Shown here piece by piece: positions 1-7,399 of a stretch of 38,271 nt of DNA. The stretch spans positions 1 through 38,271 of the forward strand of contig JAKOUL010000084.1 of the NCBI GenBank assembly GCA_029776735.1, written 5' to 3'. This DNA is from Dictyoglomota bacterium. Lineage in GTDB: Bacteria; Dictyoglomota; Dictyoglomia; Dictyoglomales; Dictyoglomaceae. A program made the translations under genes and the position numbers. The first letter of the stretch is position 1; every line of letters starts with the position of its first letter. Below the pieces are notes generated by a model. The model ran no database searches and was not told the DNA's origin. It saw nothing but the letters and a program-made list of their open reading frames with translations.

Positions 1-13
1 ATTAGAAAATTTC

Positions 14-90
14 TGGTGCGCCCGAGAGGTCTTGAACCTCTAACCCTCGGCTCCGGAGGCCGATGCTCTATCCAGTTGAGCTACGGGCGC
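14..90 (-). tRNA. tRNA-Arg (anticodon CCG), 3' CCA encoded
   Basis: Read on the minus strand this folds as a complete cloverleaf. It has a 7-bp acceptor stem (GCGCCCG with CGGGCGC), a GCTC/GAGC D arm, an anticodon stem TCGGC/GCCGA around the loop CTCCGGA, a 5-nt variable loop, and a T arm AGAGG/CCTCT with loop TTCAAGA. The anticodon is CCG, reading CGG (Arg). The discriminator base is A and CCA is genome-encoded at 14-16. The mature 5' end at 90 lies only 3 nt after the stop codon of the upstream gene at 94-564, so it is probably cut from that mRNA by RNase P. Confidence 0.96.
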
Positions 91-93
91 ACT

Positions 94-564
94 TCATTTG
101 AAATAAAGAATAAGTGTTTCTACTATAACTATGACGATTTCAAATTCTAAAAGTACACTTAAATCAATTCTTATTCTTTTCCATTCTCTCTCAATTAGCG
201 AAAATATGTTAATCTTCAGCAGTTTATCTACTTTTCTTTGTAGATAAAGGGCAAGAAGAATAAAGGTAAAGAAAAAAAGTATATATATTATTGTTAAAAC
301 CTGTATATTAGAGTTTTTCCTTAAAATTGTGAGAAAACTTTCATCAAGAAGAATATAGATGATATTAGTGGCTACAGAGACTAATAAGAAGAAAGGAAGA
401 AAATTAGTAAACTTATAAATTAATTTTACTGAATTTTTCTTATCCTCATTTTTTATAGATGGGGTTACCAGATTAAAAAAGATTAATGAGCCTAAAACAT
501 AAGAAAAAGATAGTATATGAATGAGAGTATTTAAAAAGTGAAGAAAAGGTAATTTGATACTCAT
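94..564 (-). CDS. Small four-helix integral membrane protein
   Basis: 156 residues, dominated by hydrophobic segments at about 8-31, 53-72, 86-108 and 136-155, with a charged loop between the third and fourth (around residues 110-132). The first helix region, His-Ile-Leu...Gly-Ser-Leu-Ile-Phe-Phe...Thr-Pro, loosely resembles the opening of CopD-like or DUF4149-like membrane proteins, but no metal-binding motif is clear and I do not assign a function. The ATG overlaps the TAA of the upstream inositol-monophosphatase gene by one base (TAATG), implying translational coupling. A tRNA-Arg follows 3 nt after the TGA stop. Confidence 0.75.
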   Translation of the reverse strand: MSIKLPFLHFLNTLIHILSFSYVLGSLIFFNLVTPSIKNEDKKNSVKLIYKFTNFLPFFLLVSVATNIIYILLDESFLTILRKNSNIQVLTIIYILFFFTFILLALYLQRKVDKLLKINIFSLIEREWKRIRIDLSVLLEFEIVIVIVETLILYFK

Positions 565-1349
565 TAGCTTATCACTATCCCTTCTAAACTTAAGATCTCT
601 ACCATCTCGTGATGGATAAAGCCATTTGTAGCAAGAAAAGTTTCTTCTTGAGAGGTAAGATCTTCGCCTTTAAAATTGGTAACTTTTCCTCCTGCTTCTT
701 CTACTATTACCATTCCCCCTGCAATATCCCATAATTTGAGTTTTTTAGCCCAGAATCCATCTAATCTTCCACATGCTACATAGGCTATCTCTAAAGCTGC
801 AGATCCCATTCTTCTAATCCCGTGAGTTCTTGAAGAAAAATTTATAAAAGGTATGAAATTTTCTTTTTTTAAACTTAGTTCATATGGAAAGCCAGTACTT
901 ATTAAAGCATCTTTAAGCTTTTGAGTGGAAGATATGGTTATCTTTTTATCATTAAGGTATGCACCGTATCCCCTATAAGCTGAAAATAATTCATTCCTTA
1001 CAGGATCATAGACGATACCTAAAATAAGTCTATCTTTTGCTTTTAATGCTAAACTTATAGAAAAAACTGGAAATTCATGGGCATAATTTGTTGTCCCATC
1101 TAAGGGATCAATGATCCATTCAAAATCAGAGTCTTTTTCTATTTTACCTATCTCTTCACTAATTATAGAGTGATCTGGGAATCTTTTCTCTATGAGGTTT
1201 ATAATCTTTTCTTCAGAGATTTTATCTACTTGGGTTACTAAGTTTGACACTCCTTTGAGTTTAATCTCCTTTTTTTTATCCATATATTGAAGTAAGATAC
1301 TACCCGCTTCATATGCAATTTTTTTTGCATCACACAAAATTTCATTCAT
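564..1349 (-). CDS. suhB: Inositol-1-monophosphatase family phosphatase (SuhB-like)
   Basis: 261 residues, the usual length for the family of Mg-dependent, Li-sensitive sugar/inositol phosphatases. The metal-site motifs are all present: Glu-Glu at 65-66 (ISEEIG), DPLDGTTN at 81-88 and LWDIAGG with Asp at about 208, followed by the EAGG turn. Thermophilic homologues act on myo-inositol-1-phosphate or fructose-1,6-bisphosphate; the sequence alone does not decide between them. The ATG start is preceded on the minus strand by TAGGAGAAACAACCC, a good ribosome site. It is first in a two-gene unit with the membrane protein at 94-564, and divergent from the Clp gene. Confidence 0.93.
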   Translation of the reverse strand: MNEILCDAKKIAYEAGSILLQYMDKKKEIKLKGVSNLVTQVDKISEEKIINLIEKRFPDHSIISEEIGKIEKDSDFEWIIDPLDGTTNYAHEFPVFSISLALKAKDRLILGIVYDPVRNELFSAYRGYGAYLNDKKITISSTQKLKDALISTGFPYELSLKKENFIPFINFSSRTHGIRRMGSAALEIAYVACGRLDGFWAKKLKLWDIAGGMVIVEEAGGKVTNFKGEDLTSQEETFLATNGFIHHEMVEILSLEGIVIS

Positions 1350-1382
1350 GGGTTGTTTCTCCTATGTAAGTTTTTCTAATAA

Positions 1383-1388
1383 ATTATA
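1383..1388 (-). promoter_or_regulatory. Possible -10 box (TATAAT) for the suhB unit
   Basis: On the minus strand TATAAT lies about 34 nt upstream of the suhB ATG. No convincing -35 element is seen 16-18 nt further upstream. Confidence 0.35.
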
Positions 1389-1415
1389 TTATTTTTTGAT
1401 TTTATTTAAAATACC

Positions 1416-1444
1416 TTGACAAAATTGATATGCACATGTAATAT
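1416..1444 (+). promoter_or_regulatory. Sigma-A promoter of the Clp ATPase gene
   Basis: TTGACA at 1416-1421 and TAATAT at 1439-1444 are separated by exactly 17 nt. The inferred transcript starts near 1451 with a leader of roughly 78 nt before the ATG at 1529, and this leader carries a 9-bp inverted repeat. Confidence 0.8.
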
Positions 1445-1464
1445 ATATACAGTTTTAATATAGA

Positions 1465-1487
1465 TGAAGTTCTTAAATAGAACTTCA
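1465..1487 (+). promoter_or_regulatory. Perfect 9-bp inverted repeat in the clp leader (candidate operator or RNA hairpin)
   Basis: TGAAGTTCT, a 5-nt spacer TAAAT, then AGAACTTCA. It lies just downstream of the predicted transcription start and about 40 nt before the start codon. It is not the CIRCE element (TTAGCACTC-N9-GAGTGCTAA). Its position would suit a repressor site or a 5'-UTR hairpin controlling this chaperone-type gene. Confidence 0.6.
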
Positions 1488-1528
1488 ATTTTAGAGACGA
1501 GATATTAAGTTTTGAGGAGGTGAAAGAG

Positions 1529-4219
1529 ATGTCTAAAAAGTTATGTGATATTTGTGGTGTAAATCCGGCAACAGTCCGTGTTTATACGGTAAAAAATGGG
1601 CAAAGGCGTGTTTTAGATATATGTGAAGAGTGTTATGCTAAAAGTCAAAGACAGGAGAGAAGTTTCTCTCCACTGGAGTCTCTCTTCTTTGGAGATCTTT
1701 TTAGAGACTTTTTTGGTAGCGATTTTGGGATTCCTTTTGGAAGTACTGGTAGAGGTGATAGGGAAGCTATTGATTTGAGTGATTACCTTAGTGAAGGAGC
1801 AAAAAATTTGCTACAAGAAGCTGCTAAAAAAGCAGTTGATTTTGGTAAAAATCAAGTAGGTACAGAGCACCTTTTGTATGTACTTTTAGATAATGATGTA
1901 GTAGGGGAGATTTTGAAGCAGTTTAAGCTTTCTCCTCAAGAGATAAAAGCTTATATTGAAGAGAATGCTCCCAGAGGGAATTTTAAACCTGAAGAGGAAG
2001 AGGTGGAAGTAGATATATCTCCAAGATTAAAGAGTGCTTTAGAAAGAGCTTTCATGGCTTCTAAGGATCTGGGGCACAATTATGTAGGTCCTGAGCATCT
2101 GCTTATAGGACTTGCTGAGGAGGAAGATGGTCTTGCTTCAAATATTTTGAAAAAGTATGGTTTAACCACTCAAGCTTTGCGGCAGGCAACTATAAAAGTG
2201 GTAGGAAAAGGTAGAGAGGAACAGAGATCAAGAGGAAGGTCGGCAACTCCTACCTTAGATAAATATGCCAGAGATCTTACAGAGCTTGCAAGGCAAGGGA
2301 AACTTGATCCTGTAATTGGAAGAGCAAAAGAAATTGAGACTGTTATTGAAGTTCTTGCAAGAAGGAAGAAAAATAATCCAGTGCTTATTGGTGAACCTGG
2401 TGTTGGTAAGACTGCAATTGTAGAGGGTTTGGCTCAAAGAATTGTTAAAGGGGAAGTCCCTGAGGTTCTACGAGATAAAAGGCTAATCGAACTTAATATA
2501 AATGCTATAGTTGCTGGAACTAAATATAGAGGAGAGCTTGAGGAAAGAGTAAAGCAAGTCTTAGATGAGATTGTTGCTAATCAAGATGATCTCGTAATCT
2601 TCATTGATGAGATACATACTATAGTAGGAGCTGGCTCTGCTGGAGAGGGTAATCTGGATATTGCTAATGCCTTTAAACCAGCACTTGCAAGAGGAGAGTT
2701 GCATCTTATTGGAGCAACTACTTTAAATGAATATCAAAAATATATTGAAAAGGATGCTGCTTTAGAAAGGAGATTTCAACCTGTATTTATTGCAGAACCA
2801 ACAGTGGAGCAAACGATAATGATACTTCGTGGGCTTAGAGATAGGTTTGAAGCTCATCATAAAGTAAAGATTACTGATGAAGCTATAATTGCTGCTGCAG
2901 AACTTTCAGATAAGTATATTACTAATAGATACTTACCTGATAAAGCTATTGATTTGATAGATCAGGCTGCGGCAAGGGTGAGAATTATGCTTACTTCAAG
3001 ACCTGCAGAGCTGCAAGAGTTGGAGTCTAAGATTCAATCTCTTAAGAGAGAAGAGGAATATGCTACTTCAAGAAAGCAATATGATAGAGCAAAAGAGTTA
3101 GAGAATCAGATTCAAAAACTTGAAAAGGAACTTCAAGACAAAACTGAAGCTTGGAAAAAAGATATGGCTTCAGAAGTACCTGAGGTTCAAGCAAGACATA
3201 TAGCAGAAATTATCTCTTCTCTTACTGGTATTCCTGTAACTGAGCTTACTACTGATGAGAAAGAGAGATTACTTAAGCTTGAAGAAAAGCTTCATGAAAG
3301 GGTAGTAGGGCAAGACGAAGCTATAAAGGCTGTAAGTGATGCTATAAGACTTGCAAGAGCAGGTCTTAAAGAGAAGAATAGACCTATTGCCAGTTTTCTT
3401 TTCTTGGGTCCTACAGGAGTTGGAAAGACAGAACTTGCAAGAGCGCTTGCATGGGCTGTATTTGGAGATGAGGATGCCATAATAAGAATTGATATGAGTG
3501 AGTATATGGAAAGACATACAGTATCAAGACTTATTGGAGCACCTCCTGGCTATGTAGGATATGAGGAGGGTGGACAGCTTACTGAAAGAGTACGTCGTAG
3601 ACCATATAGTGTAATTCTTCTTGATGAGATAGAGAAAGCACATCCAGATGTTCATAATATTCTGCTTCAGGTTTTTGATGCAGGAAGACTTACTGATGGA
3701 AAGGGTAGAGTGGTAGACTTTACAAATACAATAATTATTATGACAAGTAATGTGGGATCTGAGATTATTCAGGCTAATCTCTCAGCTACTGAAAAGGATA
3801 AATTAAATTATGAGCAACTGAAAGAAAAACTTATGGATATTTTAAAGAGACACTTTAGACCTGAATTTCTCAATAGGATTGATGAAATAATTGTATTCCA
3901 TGCTCTAACAAAAGAACAGATAAAAGACATTGTAGAACTCCAGCTTGAAAGAGTAAGGAGAACTGCAAAAGCTCAGAATATTGATCTAATATTTGATGAA
4001 TCAGTAGTGGATTATCTTGCGGAGATAGGATATAGCCCAGAATTTGGAGCCAGAGAATTGAAGAGAAAAGTTAGAAACGAAATTGAAACTAAGCTTGCTA
4101 CATCAATGCTTAAAGGAGAAGTGCAAGAAGGAGACACTATAAAAGTAAGGTATAATAGTGAAGGGGATAGAATTGAGTTTGAAAGAATAAAAGAAAGAGA
4201 AGAAGTAAAGAGTAGTTAA
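1529..4219 (+). CDS. clpC: Hsp100 AAA+ unfoldase: ClpE-type zinc finger fused to a ClpC-like body
   Basis: 896 residues from ATG 1529. An in-frame GTG at 1520 is rejected because it lies inside the ribosome site GAGGAGG, which sits 8 nt before this ATG. Order of domains: treble-clef-like zinc finger (Cys6, Cys9, Cys32, Cys35), two Clp_N repeats (GTEHLL and GPEHLL), AAA1 with Walker A GEPGVGKT from residue 288 and DEIHT, a short UVR-like coiled middle region (about 500-545), then AAA2 with GPTGVGKT from residue 627 and the C-terminal D2-small domain. It should be an ATP-driven protein unfoldase or disaggregase. The zinc finger resembles ClpE or McsA, while the double N-domain and short middle region are ClpC-like. 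I see no VGF/IGL-type ClpP-docking tripeptide in the expected D2 loop after SNVGSEI. A promoter and inverted repeat precede it. Confidence 0.95.
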   Translation: MSKKLCDICGVNPATVRVYTVKNGQRRVLDICEECYAKSQRQERSFSPLESLFFGDLFRDFFGSDFGIPFGSTGRGDREAIDLSDYLSEGAKNLLQEAAKKAVDFGKNQVGTEHLLYVLLDNDVVGEILKQFKLSPQEIKAYIEENAPRGNFKPEEEEVEVDISPRLKSALERAFMASKDLGHNYVGPEHLLIGLAEEEDGLASNILKKYGLTTQALRQATIKVVGKGREEQRSRGRSATPTLDKYARDLTELARQGKLDPVIGRAKEIETVIEVLARRKKNNPVLIGEPGVGKTAIVEGLAQRIVKGEVPEVLRDKRLIELNINAIVAGTKYRGELEERVKQVLDEIVANQDDLVIFIDEIHTIVGAGSAGEGNLDIANAFKPALARGELHLIGATTLNEYQKYIEKDAALERRFQPVFIAEPTVEQTIMILRGLRDRFEAHHKVKITDEAIIAAAELSDKYITNRYLPDKAIDLIDQAAARVRIMLTSRPAELQELESKIQSLKREEEYATSRKQYDRAKELENQIQKLEKELQDKTEAWKKDMASEVPEVQARHIAEIISSLTGIPVTELTTDEKERLLKLEEKLHERVVGQDEAIKAVSDAIRLARAGLKEKNRPIASFLFLGPTGVGKTELARALAWAVFGDEDAIIRIDMSEYMERHTVSRLIGAPPGYVGYEEGGQLTERVRRRPYSVILLDEIEKAHPDVHNILLQVFDAGRLTDGKGRVVDFTNTIIIMTSNVGSEIIQANLSATEKDKLNYEQLKEKLMDILKRHFRPEFLNRIDEIIVFHALTKEQIKDIVELQLERVRRTAKAQNIDLIFDESVVDYLAEIGYSPEFGARELKRKVRNEIETKLATSMLKGEVQEGDTIKVRYNSEGDRIEFERIKEREEVKSS

Positions 4220-4223
4220 AAAC

Positions 4224-4246
4224 GGAGGAGGGTTTTACTCTCCTCC
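4224..4246 (+). terminator. Hairpin after the clp gene (no clear U-tract)
   Basis: GGAGGAG (4224-4230) pairs perfectly with CTCCTCC (4240-4246) across a 9-nt loop, starting 4 nt after the stop codon. It is followed by ATTGAAATTATT rather than a T-run, so termination may be partial and the next two genes may be read through from the clp promoter. Confidence 0.5.
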
Positions 4247-4282
4247 ATTGAAATTATTCTTAAAGAGAGGGAGGAAGTCTAA

Positions 4283-4765
4283 ATGGAGCTTCATATTATT
4301 GATATTGAAAAGCCTGAGGAGATAAATCTTATTTTAGGGCAAACCCACTTTATAAAGACAGTAGAGGATCTCTATGAAGCTATTGTTAACACTGTTCCTG
4401 GTGCAAAGTTTGGAATTGCTTTTTGTGAAGCTTCTGGACCTGCTCTTATCAGGCATATAGGTACAGACTCGGAATTGGAAGATTTAGCAGTTAAAAATTT
4501 ACAAAAGATAGGTGCAGGACATAGTTTTTTGATATTTCTTGGGAATCTTTATCCTATAAATATTCTGAATGCTATAAAAAATGTTCCAGAAGTAGTGAAT
4601 ATCTATGCTGCTACATCAAATGCATTAAAAGTAATTGTGGTGGAAGATGCTGATGGAAGAGGAATATTAGGAGTTATTGACGGAGTTAAGCCTAAGGGAG
4701 TTGAAGGTGAAGAGGATATAAAGCATAGAAAGGAATTTTTAAGAAAGATTGGATATAAATTATGA
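4283..4765 (+). CDS. Adenosine-specific kinase family protein (PF04008 type)
   Basis: 160 residues. The whole chain fits the small 'adenosine-specific kinase' family common in archaea and thermophilic bacteria: an opening [15 protein letters not shown], the conserved GQ(T/S)[12 protein letters not shown] segment, [24 protein letters not shown] and a C-terminal [11 protein letters not shown] stretch. The family name derives from structural work showing nucleoside binding; its physiological reaction is poorly established. GGAGGAAGTCTAA gives a good ribosome site before the ATG. It lies between the Clp gene and a cytidylate-kinase-like gene, which gives little functional hint beyond nucleotide metabolism. 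Confidence 0.85.
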   Translation: MELHIIDIEKPEEINLILGQTHFIKTVEDLYEAIVNTVPGAKFGIAFCEASGPALIRHIGTDSELEDLAVKNLQKIGAGHSFLIFLGNLYPINILNAIKNVPEVVNIYAATSNALKVIVVEDADGRGILGVIDGVKPKGVEGEEDIKHRKEFLRKIGYKL

Positions 4766-4791
4766 CCTTTTAATAGGGGGAGGTGTTTTTT

Positions 4792-5436
4792 GTGCCAGTA
4801 ATTACCATATCAAGACAGGTGGGGAGTTTTGGAGATGAGATCGCAGAAAGACTTTCTTTAGAACTTGGATATAGGTATTTTGATAAGTTTCTGATGACAG
4901 AAATTGCTATAGCTTCAGGACTTACAGAGGATGAAGTGATAGATTTTAATGAGGATAATTATAAAATTAAGGGATTCTTTGATCAACTTTTTAAAAGAAG
5001 AGTCTACTTAGGGAAAGTTACAGTAAGGGAAAAAGATGATACGGGGAAAGAATTATTGACTACAAAGATTTTTGATGAGGAAGAATCTTTTGCTTTTGTT
5101 CAGGCAGTAATTAAAAAATTGGTAGATTGGAAGGATGTTGTAATAGTAGGAAGAGGCGGACAAGTTCTTTTAAGAAATGCTCCTAATACTCTCCATGTTA
5201 GGGTTATTGCTCCTTTAGATATTAGGATCAAAAATATTATGAAAGAAAAGGGTTTGTCAGGAGAGGAAGCTTTAAACTATGTTTCTGAAAAGGATAAATC
5301 TGCACAGGAGTATCTTTGGAGATTTTACAATGTGGATTGGAATGACCCAGAACTTTATCATTTAGTATTAAATATGGGACTTCTAAACATAGATCAGGCA
5401 GTTCAGATTATAAAAGATGCTGTTAAGTTAGTATAG
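4792..5436 (+). CDS. Cytidylate kinase-like family protein
   Basis: 214 residues. I choose GTG at 4792 over the in-frame GTG at 4783: the ribosome site GGGGGAGG ends at 4783, giving an 8-nt spacer to 4792, and family members open close to VITISRQ. The segment ITISRQVGSFGDEIAERL followed by GYRYFDK matches the P-loop region of the cytidylate-kinase-like (Cytidylate_kin2) family, and VVIVGRGGQVLL with a later VRVIAPLDIRI fits the core and LID approach. It is probably a P-loop nucleotide or small-molecule kinase; CMP is not proven as substrate. Its 3' end overlaps the convergent gene at 5428-6633 by 9 nt. Confidence 0.85.
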   Translation: MPVITISRQVGSFGDEIAERLSLELGYRYFDKFLMTEIAIASGLTEDEVIDFNEDNYKIKGFFDQLFKRRVYLGKVTVREKDDTGKELLTTKIFDEEESFAFVQAVIKKLVDWKDVVIVGRGGQVLLRNAPNTLHVRVIAPLDIRIKNIMKEKGLSGEEALNYVSEKDKSAQEYLWRFYNVDWNDPELYHLVLNMGLLNIDQAVQIIKDAVKLV

Positions 5437-6633
5437 TTCTCCTATTTCTGCTTCTATCTGGTATAAGAGTTCATCTATTTTTTTAGATATTTCTTGAAAA
5501 GAAGTTAGAGGTTGATTTATATTTTCCATAAAATTTTTTAATATTTTTTCAATATTCGTTTCTGGGGTATTCATATTTTTTAGTGTGTTGTATTCTATGG
5601 AAAGTTCTGCAAAGATGATCTTTTTTACTGTTTTTAGCAAATTTCTAATGCAAATTAAAGTATCTCTTTTCCCTTTGTAATTTACACTTAATTCTGAAAA
5701 AAGATCATAGAGAGGAATTGAAGTATTTTCTAAGCTTAAAAATTTTGATAGTAGTTTTTGTGAAAAAAAGTATAGGGTATCAGTTGTATAAGTAAGATTT
5801 TTTATGATAAGCATACTGGTACTTATATTTGAATTAAAGAGAATTTTTTCTTCCTCAGGGATTAAAAGAATAGGAAAATCTATAGAGTTTATCTCGGTAT
5901 TTATTCTCTCTTTTAGTATATTTGTTTGGTTATAAAGCTCCATTAAATCGTAGAGTAAATCTGTTAAAGGCTGTTCAGGGTTTGATTGGCAAGATTTTTG
6001 TTCTGATATATGATTTATGTTTTCTCCCATCTTTATTAGTGATATATGAGGCTTCAAAGCTAAAATCCATGGGTCTATATATGGATATGTTCCTGTTAAA
6101 ATTTTGTAAAGCAGCGTATAAATAATTGTATATAACTTCCTTGCAGTTTCTAAATCCTTCCACAATATTGCTGATACTCCTGTTATATATCCTTTACTTT
6201 CAAGAATGAGATTTCTTTCAATCTCATCAGCATTTTTTATTTGGGATATGATAAAGTGGTATGGAGTAGGATATTTTATATTGAGAGATAATGAGTATTC
6301 TGGAATTTGAATTTTTGTTTTAATAAGGCTGATAATTTCTTCTATAACTTCTTTTTTTACTCCTGAGTGTCCTAAGGAAAGGAAATAGGAAAGAGTTATA
6401 ATTATACTTTTTGTTTCCTCTTCTGATATGTATAAGTAATTGTCTTCAAAGTTGAATTCATAAGACTTTTTATCTTTTAATAGCTCTTCTATATAGTCTC
6501 TTTTGTTTATGAAAAATTTATATGCAGAATCAATCTTTTTAATAAGGTTTTCTGAAAGCTCTATATCAGGTGTGTCGTAAGCTAAACTGAGGAGATCTTC
6601 TAATGAAAGGGTATATTCATTAAAAGTATACAT
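5428..6633 (-). CDS. Divergent histidine/aromatic ammonia-lyase-fold protein lacking the MIO motif
   Basis: 401 residues, with no family evident at first reading. A residue-by-residue comparison from memory with histidine ammonia-lyase shows collinear islands: YTLSLEDLLSLAYDTPDIELS (N-terminal 'LTLEDVVAVARGG...LS'), GHSGVKKEVI at 88-97 ('GYSGVRPEVV'), IDPWILALKPHISLIKMGENI at 186-206 ('DPRIHALRPHPGQ...AANL'), SCQSNPEQPLTDLL at 214-227 ('SLRCQPQVMGA'), and ERINTEINSIDFPILLIP at 242-259 ('EREINSATDNPLI'). The Ala-Ser-Gly that forms the MIO electrophile is absent; the equivalent stretch near 112-125 reads EYSLSLNIKYPTPY. The chain is about 100 residues shorter than HutH. It is therefore probably a pseudoenzyme or repurposed lyase fold. 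It starts 5 nt after phoU with no visible ribosome site, so it is likely translated by coupling. Confidence 0.7.
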   Translation of the reverse strand: MYTFNEYTLSLEDLLSLAYDTPDIELSENLIKKIDSAYKFFINKRDYIEELLKDKKSYEFNFEDNYLYISEEETKSIIITLSYFLSLGHSGVKKEVIEEIISLIKTKIQIPEYSLSLNIKYPTPYHFIISQIKNADEIERNLILESKGYITGVSAILWKDLETARKLYTIIYTLLYKILTGTYPYIDPWILALKPHISLIKMGENINHISEQKSCQSNPEQPLTDLLYDLMELYNQTNILKERINTEINSIDFPILLIPEEEKILFNSNISTSMLIIKNLTYTTDTLYFFSQKLLSKFLSLENTSIPLYDLFSELSVNYKGKRDTLICIRNLLKTVKKIIFAELSIEYNTLKNMNTPETNIEKILKNFMENINQPLTSFQEISKKIDELLYQIEAEIGELY

Positions 6634-6638
6634 AATAT

Positions 6639-7295
6639 TTATTTATGAAGTTCTTTCTTCTCCCCAGTTTCCATATAATAAATGATTTCAATGATGTTAG
6701 TGGTATGATCCGCAATTCTTTCAAGGTATCTTGAGATCATGATTAGCTGGGTAATCTGTTGAACAAGAATAGGATTTTTTTCTATCTCTTCTACAAGTTC
6801 TGAAGAGATTTCTTGATATTTTTGAGATACAAAGTTGTAATAAGAAGAAAGTTCTTCAAGCTTTTCTATATTTGGCTCTGAATAAGCTCTTAAAGTTCCA
6901 TTCACCATATTTTCTATAAAAGAAGCTAAGGAGATAATGTCAGAGATTGGAATGTCAAAAGAGTATTTCAAAAGACTTGACACAAATTTTGCTATATCTA
7001 CGGAGTAATCTCCAATTCTTTCTAAATCTTTTATTATCTTCATAGTTGAGGCGATTACTCTCAAATCCCTTGCTACTGGTTGATGAAGGGCAAGAACTCT
7101 AATACATTGGTTTTCTATATCCCAATTGTAGTCATCAACTAATTTATCTGTGGAGATAACCTCTTGAGCAAGGCTTAAATCCTTCATTTTTATAGAATCA
7201 AGAGTTTTATGAAGCATCTTTTCCACGATACTTCCCATTCTAATAAGCTTTTCTCTTAATTCCTTAATCTCTTTTGTTAATAATGACTTTTCCAA
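6639..7295 (-). CDS. phoU: PhoU-family phosphate-signalling/transport regulator
   Basis: 218 residues, the standard PhoU length, with two repeated three-helix bundles. The conserved metal-cluster motifs are recognisable: DKLVDDYNWDIE (about 49-60), RVIASTMKIIKDLERIGDYSVDIAK (about 79-103) in the first half and ISRYLERIADHTTNIIE (about 188-204) in the second. PhoU proteins bridge the PstSCAB phosphate importer and the PhoR kinase; no pst or pho genes are nearby, so this is an orphan copy paired with the lyase-fold gene. The start is TTG at 7295, preceded on the minus strand by AGAAGGTAAAA, with no alternative ATG near the expected N-terminus. Confidence 0.92.
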   Translation of the reverse strand: MEKSLLTKEIKELREKLIRMGSIVEKMLHKTLDSIKMKDLSLAQEVISTDKLVDDYNWDIENQCIRVLALHQPVARDLRVIASTMKIIKDLERIGDYSVDIAKFVSSLLKYSFDIPISDIISLASFIENMVNGTLRAYSEPNIEKLEELSSYYNFVSQKYQEISSELVEEIEKNPILVQQITQLIMISRYLERIADHTTNIIEIIYYMETGEKKELHK

Positions 7296-7331
7296 TTTTA
7301 CCTTCTATCTTATGTTAATTTTTAACAAAGT

Positions 7332-7360
7332 ATTATAGCTTTAGAAATACGCTATTTCAA
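7332..7360 (-). promoter_or_regulatory. Promoter of the phoU unit
   Basis: On the minus strand, TTGAAA (7360-7355) and TATAAT (7337-7332) are separated by 17 nt, a near-consensus sigma-A promoter. It ends about 36 nt before the TTG start of phoU. Confidence 0.75.
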
Positions 7361-7383
7361 TTAATGTTTTTTTAAAAACTACA

Positions 7384-7392
7384 TGATATAAT
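7384..7392 (+). promoter_or_regulatory. Extended -10 promoter (TGATATAAT) giving a probable leaderless mRNA
   Basis: TG-A-TATAAT ends at 7392 and the ATG of the next gene begins at 7400, so the usual +1 falls on or next to the ATG. No ribosome site exists between them. No good -35 element is seen, as is common for extended -10 promoters. Confidence 0.7.
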
Positions 7393-7399
7393 TCATCTC

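Noticed and set aside
1445..1528. CIRCE or CtsR operator in the clp leader
   Set aside because: The inverted repeat does not match TTAGCACTC/GAGTGCTAA, and I see no CtsR-type tandem heptads, so only an unknown operator or hairpin is proposed.
1520..1528. GTG 1520 as start of the clp gene
   Set aside because: It is inside the Shine-Dalgarno sequence that serves ATG 1529 with ideal spacing.
3269..3517. Open reading frames on the minus strand inside the clp gene (also 2255-2437 and 3292-3480)
   Set aside because: They lie antisense to a strongly conserved gene, have no ribosome sites and low-complexity Ser/Leu-rich translations.
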